From Leptodactylus fallax (Eukaryota; Chordata; Amphibia; Anura; Leptodactylidae): a stretch of DNA of 64,000 bases. This document shows, piece by piece, positions 57,330 through 64,000 of the stretch; position 1 is the first letter of the stretch; each line of letters starts with the position of its first letter. A program made the translations under genes and the position numbers. The notes under the pieces were generated by a model. That model did no database searches. It was not told where the DNA came from and saw only the letters and a program-made list of their open reading frames with translations. The stretch covers positions 10,105,001-10,169,000 of the forward strand of contig CAMRHE010000011.1 in NCBI GenBank assembly GCA_947044405.1, read 5' to 3'.

Positions 57330-57990
57330 GTGTACATTTGTGCTAAAAAGTTTACATACCCTGGCAGATTTTTTGGTTTTTTGGCCTTTTTTCAGAGAAT
57401 ATGAATGATAACAAAAAAACTTTTTCTCCACTCATGGTTAGTGGTTGGTTGAAGCCATTTATTGTCAAACTTCTGTGTTTACTCTTTTTAAATCATAATG
57501 ATAACCAAAAACATCAAAATGACCCTGTTCAAAAGCTCATATACTCCAGTTCTTAATACCGTATAATGCCCCCTCTAACATCAATGACAGCTTGAAGTCT
57601 TTTGTGGTAGTTGTGGATGAGGCTCTTTATTTTCTCAGATGGTAAAACTGCCTATTCTTCTTGGCAAAAAGTCTCCAGTTCCTGTAAATTCCTGGGCTGT
57701 CTTGCATGTACTGCACGCTTGAGATCTCCCCAGAGTGACTCAATGATATTGAGGTCAGGAGAATGAGATGGCCACACCAGAACCTTCACTTTCTTCTGCT
57801 GTAGCCAATGACAGGTCGACTTGGCCTTGTGTTTTGATTGTTGTCATGTTGGAACGTCCAAGTACGTCCCATGTGCAGCTTCCTGGCTGATGAGAGCAAA
57901 TTTGCCTCCAGTATTTGCTGATAATGTGCTGCATTCATCTTTCCTTTAACTTTGACCAATTTTCCTGTGCCTTTAGCACAACTGTAACTT
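57330..57990 (-). mobile_element. Tc1-like transposon fragment
   Basis: The left end has AAAAGTTTACATACCCTGG. The minus strand encodes the transposase C-terminus: a [12 protein letters not shown] third catalytic block near 57750 and the HNYHKRLQAVIDVRG-type end near 57600. The first half of the transposase and the right end are missing. Stops are present. Confidence 0.75.
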
Positions 57991-59066
57991 TAACGTTAGC
58001 CAGTGGCAGCTCATGCTGTTGCTCATTCCCTTTGAGGAGGCCACTTTGTTAGTCACTCGCCAGGACTACGGAATGAACAACGTCATTCCACTGATTTGCA
58101 TCCTGGAAAGGATGCTTTTCAATCTGGCTGGTCAGGGGACTGGAGATTTGGCATTTACATCTCAAGGCCACATAAGCCCTGTGGGGGGCTGAACAAGAGG
58201 AGGAGGAGGAGGATAAGAAGGACATTGGAGCACAAACAATGTGTAACCAAATGGGTGGAGAGGAGGAACAGGAGCAACCAGAATAGCCAGAGGGAGATGA
58301 GGATGATGAGGCAGATTACCCAGACACACCGTGGCAGTATGCAGCGGAGATGGATACAGGAAGTCTCTCGGAGTCACTTGCGCAAGTGGCCTGAAGCACG
58401 CTGACTTCCTTGCGCAGTGACAGCCGAATTGTCACCATTCAGCAGAGGGATGACTACTGGCTCTCCACCATGTTAGACCCTCGCTACTGGGGAAGAATGG
58501 GGGCCTTTTTTACACCCACTGAGAGGGAGGACAAACTGAACTACTATAGAGATATCCTATGTAGTAAGTTGGCCACTGCCTATCTGCGCCATCGTCCATC
58601 CTCTCGCAGGTCCGACCGGGCCCTGAGCACTCACTTTGCAGTGCCATGGCAGCTGTGGTGGGGGGTGGCAGGAGCAGTATCAGCTCCATCAGCAGCACCC
58701 TGAGCCTAGAGTCACTGATGAGCAGCTTTCTTCACCCGCATAGTGAAGGAACTGCTCATCAGCAGCTAGACACAGAGAAGAACCTGAACCAGCAGGTGGT
58801 GGCATACTTAGAGCATGGGAAATCCGCTGGACTACTGGGCAGCCAAACTGGATTTGTGGCCACAACTGGCCGAGTTTGCCCTGGAAAAGCTGTCCTGCCA
58901 GGATAGTAGTGTAGCATCAGAGCGGGTGTTTAGTGCAGCGGGGCCATAATTACCCGAAGGAGAACTCGCCTGTCCACCCAAAATTTGGAGAGACTGACCT
59001 TTGTGAAGATGAATCAGGTGTGGATCAGCCAGGATTTCCACCCACCAATGCCTGATGCAGCAGATT
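57990..59066 (+). pseudogene. hAT transposase, C-terminus with dimerisation domain
   Basis: After the Tc1 fragment, a block near 58010 (FEEATLLVTRQDYGMNNV) resumes the core. Then come DDYWLSTMLDPRYWGRM near 58450 and, after shifts, DYWAAKLDLWPQLAEFAL near 58830 and SSVASERVFSAAG near 58910, the hAT C-terminal dimerisation motif. A small deletion follows and the end is at TAA near 59065. Multiple frame breaks make it inactive. Confidence 0.85.
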
Positions 59067-59147
59067 AAATGATCCATACTGCCTTACCACACTCTGCCAC
59101 TGGTTCACTGTATAGCCTCCTAAGGCTGTTGCTACCTACACAATTTA

Positions 59148-59305
59148 GAGACATGCTATGTAGCAAGTTGACCTCTGCCTATCTGCGCCATCATTCATCC
59201 TCTTGCATGTCTGACCGGGGGGCCCTGAGAGCTCAACTTGCACTGGCATGGCAGCTGTGGGAGGGGGTGGGGGTGGCAGGAGCAGTATCGGCTCCATCAG
59301 CACAA
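59148..59305 (+). repeat. Partial duplication of transposase sequence
   Basis: It repeats 58558-58700 (CTATCTGCGCCATC, CTGTGG...GGTGGCAGGAGCAGTATC) downstream of the transposase stop, with about 15 percent difference. It is an internal duplication within the hAT. Confidence 0.8.
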
Positions 59306-59642
59306 TGGGAACAAAATGGCGAATATGGTCCTCCTTATGGGTTTAGACACTAATAAACACCTTTAAATAAGTGATAATAACCAATAAGAATTATTGAATT
59401 ATTATTGACAGTACTGTTTTTAAAAATGGCCTGCAACTTTATACTGGTAACAAAATGGCGAATAAGGTCATTATGTCTTTCCTCACGTTAAAGGCTTTTT
59501 TTTACAGATACGTGCAGATATTATTGGATGATAATTCAGTTTTCTTTACTGACTAATGTTATGCCTTGAAAGAACAGTGAATAAGCCCCTTATAAAAAAC
59601 ACCTTTAAAAAGGCGTTTTTTACAGATACGTGCAGACATTAG

Positions 59643-60282
59643 TGTAACATCCTTGCCTTTCCGGGCTTTGGCACCATCCAGGAGGTGTGTCTGGTTGTGA
59701 TTCCTTCCTTTGGGTTTTTCTTGTATTGTCTGAACACTGTCCTATTCCCTCACCTCCTTAATTGATTTTCCGCCACACCCTTCTCCTTCACCTTGCTTTC
59801 CCCTTGCTCCACTAAGAGTTAACTTTAGTCTTACCTGTGTGATTGACAGCCTATCCTCCTATCAAGTCTGGGGCGGGTTCTTCCTCCCTATTTATTGTTT
59901 GCTCACTTTCCCATTGGCGCCTGCTATTGCATTACGCGTACTGACTATACTCCTTGTTCTTTGTTACCTGTTCTTATTTCCTGACCACTGGCTTACCTTT
60001 GACTTTTCTCTGGGATTGTGATTTTGTACTGCATTGTTTGATTGTTACCGACCCCTTGGCTAGCTGGCCTCCATTTGTTGTTGTTTGTCTTGTCTGCGTT
60101 CTGTGTAATTACTTATAAGCAGGGACTGTCGACTTGTTGCTGGCTGTCACCTAGGACAGATCGGGCAAGTAGGCAGGGACAGTGGAGGGGATTCAGCTTA
60201 GGGTCCACTGTCTTGTTGTGCCCCTCCCCGCAGAGTTCTCCAGCAGCTACTGGGGAATCGCTCCTCTAGCGATTCCCTTACA
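59643..60282 (+). repeat. Solo LTR (640 bp) with 5-bp duplication
   Basis: It begins TGTAACATCCTTGCC and ends GATTCCCTTACA, flanked by ATTAG at 59638-59642 and 60283-60287. It resembles neither the Gypsy A nor the Gypsy B LTR. It is inside the hAT 3' region and splits the second copy of a short repeated motif (ACAGATACGTGCAGA...). Confidence 0.85.
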
Positions 60283-60857
60283 ATTAGTGTATGATAATTC
60301 ACTGTTTTTTGCTGTACTGCACTGCAAAAGTCTTGTTGTGTTTCACCGTGAAGACACAGATATGAGTAATGAGCAGTAGCATAATGGCAGTGAGTGCTGC
60401 AATGTGAATTATGATGCCAATTCTTGCTGTAAATGACCCTGCAACCACCCCTAATTCTTCTCTCAATTCCTCCCTATGCTTTCCCTACAGTTCTAAGGCT
60501 CAGCCTCTTTCCCTGAACTTCTATATGTTTTCTAAGTCTTTCCCTAGCTCCTGCCGACATCTGTCCCTACAGTAATAGCGATGTTGGATGACTGTACCTA
60601 AAATGGCCAAGGGTTTTTATAGGGCTGTGACATCACAGGTCCTGCTGGCTGCTGATTAGCTGCATGCTTGGCATTGTGGGTGATCTCACGCTCCCAGAGT
60701 CACTTCCCCATTGTCCTAATATCTGCGGCGGCCATTTTATTAAAAAAATGCGATTTGATGTATCAAAGCGTGAGGAAGTCTGGAATCATGGCAAATCGAA
60801 GATTTCCTGAAATTCAGATCGAATTCCACTTCTGCAGAATCGATTCGCTCATCTCTA
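60283..60857. other. hAT 3' terminal region, non-coding
   Basis: No domain was seen. The last ~40 bases mirror the element's start. Confidence 0.6.
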
Positions 60858-60865
60858 TTTAGCAG

Positions 60866-60920
60866 TAACCTCTCTAGGGGTACTTATGGCGGACAAGGAT
60901 TCTCTGTCTTTCCAGGGTTT

Positions 60921-60924
<4 letters not shown>
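60866..60924 (-). pseudogene. pol: Gypsy B linker between integrase and RT
   Basis: A short minus-strand open piece (KPWKDRESLSAI) lies between the hAT and the L2 LINE. It connects the integrase end near 61710 with the RT start near 54110, showing that these belong to one pol gene. Confidence 0.65.
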
Positions 60925-60966
<42 letters not shown>

Positions 60967-61695
60967 GTCCTTTAATAGTCCCACAATGTGGGAAATTCAG
61001 TGTGTTACAGCAGCAAAGATAAGCAGATACAAATACAAATACAACATGAACAGGAATGTTCCAAGGTGAGAGGCATTACATTGATAGTAGACAGACAGAT
61101 AGGAAGTAGCAGAGGGGGAGGGGGGGGGGATTTAAAAGGCAGAAAGATATTTCAGTTCTCTGTGTGTATTTATCTCCTCTTAGGTTGATGTTGGTTGTAC
61201 AGCCTAACCGCGGTGGGGAGGAAAGACTTCCGATAGCGCTCCTTCTCACACTTAGGTTGGAGCAGTCGGTCACTAACAGTACTGCTCAGCGCGATCACGG
61301 TCTCATGCATGGGATGGGACTTCTTCTCCCGCATGGAGCTCACCACGGACAGTATCCTTCTGTCACTCTAACCTGCACTGGGTCCAGTGGGCTCCCCAGT
61401 ACAGAGATGGCCCTTCTAATCAGCTTGTCAAGTTTCTTTCTGTCCCTGGTTGATATACTGCTCCCCCAGCAGGCCACTCCGAAGAAGATGGCTGATGCTA
61501 CTACCGAGTTGAAGAAAGTCCTAAGAAGTGCCCCCGGATTCCAAAGGCTCTCAGCCTCCTAAGCAGGTAGAGCCTGCTGTGGCCCTTCCTGTACAGGACC
61601 TCCATGTGATCTGCCCAGTCCAATTTATTATTAAGGAGCAAACCCAGGTACTTATAGGTGTTCATAATCTTGATGCCCGAATCATGTGAATTTAG
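60925..61695 (-). mobile_element. L2-type LINE 3' fragment
   Basis: The minus strand shows TYKYLGLLLNNKLDWADH near 61650 and RKGHSRLYLLRRLRAFG near 61590, then after a shift ACWGSSIS near 61470 and KLDKLIRRAI near 61420. This is the region after the RT in L2-type LINEs. The 3' end is a (TAA)n run at 60926-60965. It is 5'-truncated and inserted in Gypsy B. Confidence 0.8.
60926..60965. repeat. (TAA)n run, LINE tail
   Basis: About 13 units at the 3' end of the minus-strand L2-type LINE. Confidence 0.9.
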
Positions 61696-61699
61696 CAAA

Positions 61700-62325
61700 T
61701 TCACATGATATATTTGTTTGGTCCTTCTCCTGTCGACTGGTAAACCTTGTAGTTTACTTCATTCACTTTTTCAATTATTTCATTTGGGCCTTGCCACTTG
61801 GCTAGAAATTTACTTTCTACTGTGGGTACTAGCACTAACACCCGATCACCTGGGTTAAAGGTTCAGAGTTTAGCCTTCCTGTTATAAATGTGGCCTTGAG
61901 CCAACTGGGCTTGCTCCATATGCTCTTTTACAATTGGCATTACCGCTGAAATTCGGTCTTGCATTTGGGTAATGTGCTCAATAACACTTCGGTAAGGAGT
62001 TTGTTCCTGTCCCCAAGTTTCTTTAGCGATATCTAAGAGCCCCCGTGGGTGTCTACCATACACTAATTCGAACGGAGAGAAACCTGTGGATGACTAATGT
62101 ACCTCTTGGATTGCAAACATTAGATACGGCAGCAAACAATCCCAATCCTTACCATCTTTGCTAACCACCCTTTTTAACATTCCCTTAAGGGTTAACCGCT
62201 CAACCAGGTCGTCTGTCTGGCGGTGATACACAGAGGTTCTCAGATGTTTGATACTCAGGAGCTTACAAATCTCTTTCATTACTTTAGACATAAAGGCGGT
62301 CCCTTGATCGGTCAGGATCTCTTTA
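61700..62325 (-). pseudogene. pol: Gypsy B integrase, catalytic core second half and C-terminus
   Basis: From 62325 down: KEILTDQGTAFMS with the second catalytic Asp at 62307-62309, SVYHRQTDDLVERL with the Glu at 62199-62201 (35 residues between them), a MYGRHPRGLLDIAKETWG block and a C-terminal domain with RKAKL, a stop, NPGDRVLVLVPTVESKF and a KQIYHVNLL-type end near 61700. A frame break near 61740 precedes that end. It lies upstream of RT on this strand. Confidence 0.88.
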
Positions 62326-62369
62326 GGTATACCCAGGGGCGTAACTATTGGGGTAGCAGCAGTAGCGGC

Positions 62370-62984
62370 TGCCACAGGGCCCGGGACATTAGGGGCCCCG
62401 GAGCCCTGTGGCAGATGCTACCGCGAACCCCACAAGCCAGTAATGATCGCGGTCGCAGGGGGTGCGACCGCGAACGGACCCGGCAGGTTACGGAGCCCGC
62501 GGCCAGCTGGAGATGGTCAGCCCCAGACCATTATGATAGCGGTCGGGGAAAGCCTGGTTCCCCGACCGCTATACATACTGTTATTGGAAAGGGGCCCTGG
62601 CATATTGCAGGCCCCTTTCCAATAGATGGCAGACCAGGGGAGGTGACTGAAAATAATAAATACATATTCTCACCTCTCCTGGGTGCAGCGATCTCTCCGG
62701 CGCTCCTTCGTCATCACTGAGGGCTGTGATTAGGCCCCAGCGGTCACATGGGGCGCGGCCGCGTAATGACGTCAGTGCGTCCCCATGTGACCGCTGAGGC
62801 CCAATCACAGGCCTCGGCAGCAACGTCGGAAGAGGGTCTGAAGACGCTGAAGACGGCAGGATGGAGCGAAGATGCCAAGGAAAGGTAAGGCAAGGTGAGT
62901 ATGAATGGTTGTTATTTTAATCACCTTCCCTGGGTCTCCGATTATTATACTATGGGGTCTAAGGAGACCCCAAAGTATAATAAT
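62370..62984. repeat. Chain of six hairpins
   Basis: Stems: 62370-62380/62403-62413 (11 bp perfect), 62448-62457/62463-62472 (10 perfect), 62536-62550/62558-62572 (15 perfect), 62582-62596/62610-62624 (15 perfect), 62721-62753/62781-62813 (30 of 33) and 62941-62960/62965-62984 (19 of 20). They follow one another without overlap. No coding sequence is present. Confidence 0.93.
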
Positions 62985-63017
62985 AGCACCGAAGCGGAGG
63001 GAGGCTGTTGGGAGCTA

Positions 63018-63756
63018 TAATACTGTGTGGGGGCCACTGTAGAGCATATAATACTGGGTGGGGGCCACTGTAGAGCATATCATACTTTGTGGGGGCCACT
63101 GTAGAGCATATAATAGTAGGTGGGGCCACTGTAGAGCATATAATACTGGGTGGGGGCCACTGTAGAGCATATAATACTGTGTGGGGGCCCATGTAGAGCA
63201 TATAACACTGGGTGGGGGCCACTGTAGAGCATATAATACTGGATGGGGGCCCATGTAGAGCATATAACACTGGGTGGGGGCCACTGTAGAGCATATAATA
63301 CTGGATGGGGGCCACTGTAGAGCATATAATACTGGGTGGGGGCCACTGTAGAGCATATAATACTGGGTGGGGGCCACTGTAGAGCATATAATACTAGGTG
63401 GGGCCACTGTAGAGCATATAATACTGGGTGGGGGCCACTGTGGGGGCATATAATACTGGGTGGGGACCACTGTGGGGAGCATATAATACTGGCTGGGGCC
63501 CACTATGGGGGGCATATAATACTGGGTGGGTACCACTGTGGGAAGCATATAATACTGGGTGGGGACCACTGTGTGGAGCATATTATACTGTGTGGGGCCA
63601 CTGTGGGTAGCATATTACAGTATACTGTGTGTGGGGGGAGAAATGTAGAGCATATAATGCTGTATGGGGGACACTGTGGAGCATATAATGCTGTGTGGGG
63701 GCCACTGTTGAGCATATAATACTATCTGGGGCCTCTGCTGAGCATATTTTACTGTT
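63018..63756. repeat. Tandem array of a 31-bp unit, about 24 copies
   Basis: The unit reads ATAATACTGGGTGGGGGC then CACTGTAGAGCAT. It is the reverse complement type of the array at 5955-6537. Left copies are close to identical, right copies more varied. Open frames over it are artefacts. Confidence 0.93.
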
Positions 63757-63838
63757 TGGGGACCTGTAACCGGTTCGGGGGTGGGGGACCATGTCAAATG
63801 TTCGCCTTGGGGCCCAGCCATTCCTAGTTACGCCACTG

Positions 63839-64000
63839 GGTATACCTGTCCGAGAAAACATAAAAAAAAGCTCCTTTGCAATTAATTTTGCTGAAGTATG
63901 TCTGAGGGGCACAGCTTCAGGGTACCGGGTAGCATAGTCCAATACCGATAGTATATAGTGATGTCCCCGGGCAGACTTTACAAGAGGACCCACCAAATCC
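63839..64000 (-). pseudogene. pol: Gypsy B integrase, first part of catalytic core
   Basis: From 64000 down: GPLVKSARGHHYILSVLDYA with the first catalytic Asp at 63937-63939, TRYPEAVPLRHTSAKLIAKE and the FSRTGIP block that meets the hAT insertion. The zinc-binding region and everything upstream lie beyond the window. The frame shows no lesion in this piece. Confidence 0.88.

Larger units (their letters stand above)
54119..60857 (+). mobile_element. hAT transposon with BED-finger transposase remnants (6.7 kb)
   Basis: An exact 8-bp duplication TTTAGCAG lies at 54111-54118 and 60858-60865. The ends TAGAGATGAGCGAATTTC and, on the other strand, TAGAGATGAGCGAATCGA are a short inverted repeat. Transposase pieces run on the + strand. 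The interior has a 35-bp tandem array and inserts of Penelope, Tc1 and LTR type, which explain its large size. It is inserted in Gypsy B between integrase and RT. Confidence 0.92.
62334..63838. mobile_element. Hairpin-rich non-autonomous hAT-like element (1505 bp)
   Basis: An exact 8-bp palindromic duplication GGTATACC lies at 62326-62333 and 63839-63846. The ends CAGGGGCGTAACTA and, on the other strand, CAGTGGCGTAACTA form an inverted repeat. There is no transposase. The left half is a chain of six hairpins and the right half a 31-bp tandem array. It splits the Gypsy B integrase between the first and second catalytic Asp. Confidence 0.93.

Noticed and set aside
62959..63720. Long overlapping minus-strand frames with repeated short peptides
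   Set aside because: They are translations of the tandem array inside the hAT-like element.

Overview
This window looks like a piece of amphibian (most likely frog or toad) nuclear genome. It has no bacterial gene organisation and no intact host gene that I can recognise. Almost all of the recognisable sequence is transposable elements: Tc1-like DNA transposons, L1 of the Tx1 kind, a CR1 LINE, Penelope-like pieces, two different Ty3/Gypsy elements, hAT elements and a TTAA-targeting long-inverted-repeat element. This mix is typical of anuran intergenic DNA. The organism call is inference from element types, not from a host marker gene.

Layout. 0.9-3.1 kb: an old Tc1 remnant with a younger Tc1 (1283-2909) inside it. 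3.2-11.4 kb: a decayed Ty3/Gypsy element on the + strand (LTR, gag, RT-RNase H, integrase, LTR), with a 2.5-kb hAT-like element (4796-7322) in its gag. 11.5-15 kb: a LINE scrap and a 3-kb element with 226-bp inverted arms. 15.8-19 kb: two Tc1 elements ten bases apart. 20.6-23.5 kb: intronless copies of host coding sequence (non-muscle myosin rod, an unidentified coiled coil, an hnRNP U-like SPRY domain) ending against the polypurine tract and 3' LTR of a retroelement, followed by a solo LTR set in an AT repeat. 25-26.6 kb: a Tc1 with an uninterrupted transposase. 27-36.7 kb: several Tx1-type L1 fragments broken up by a 319-bp MITE, a Penelope scrap and a TTAA element that itself holds two Tc1s. 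39-43.8 kb: a Tc1 split by a CR1 with a complete 962-codon ORF2. 45-50 kb: a solo LTR, a CR1 scrap, a hairpin cluster and a truncated Tc1. 52.1 kb to the window end: a second Ty3/Gypsy element on the - strand, stretched by a 6.7-kb BED-finger hAT (with Penelope, Tc1 and solo LTR inserts of its own), an L2-type LINE and a 1.5-kb hairpin-rich hAT-like element.

How it fits together. Many insertion boundaries can be read to the base: TA for Tc1, 8-bp duplications for hAT (TGAGGAGC, TTTAGCAG, GGTATACC), TTAA, a 10-bp duplication for Penelope, and ATTAG for a solo LTR. These allow the order of insertion to be worked out. The most notable points are: (1) the - strand Gypsy element has its integrase upstream of the reverse transcriptase, with RNase H directly against the 3' LTR, the Copia-like order known for Gmr1-type elements; (2) chimeric host sequence lies directly upstream of a retroelement 3' end; (3) two unrelated-looking hAT-type elements share a module made of a chain of hairpins plus a 31-bp tandem repeat. 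All reading-frame statements come from reading the sequence; family names come from recognised motifs without any database search.
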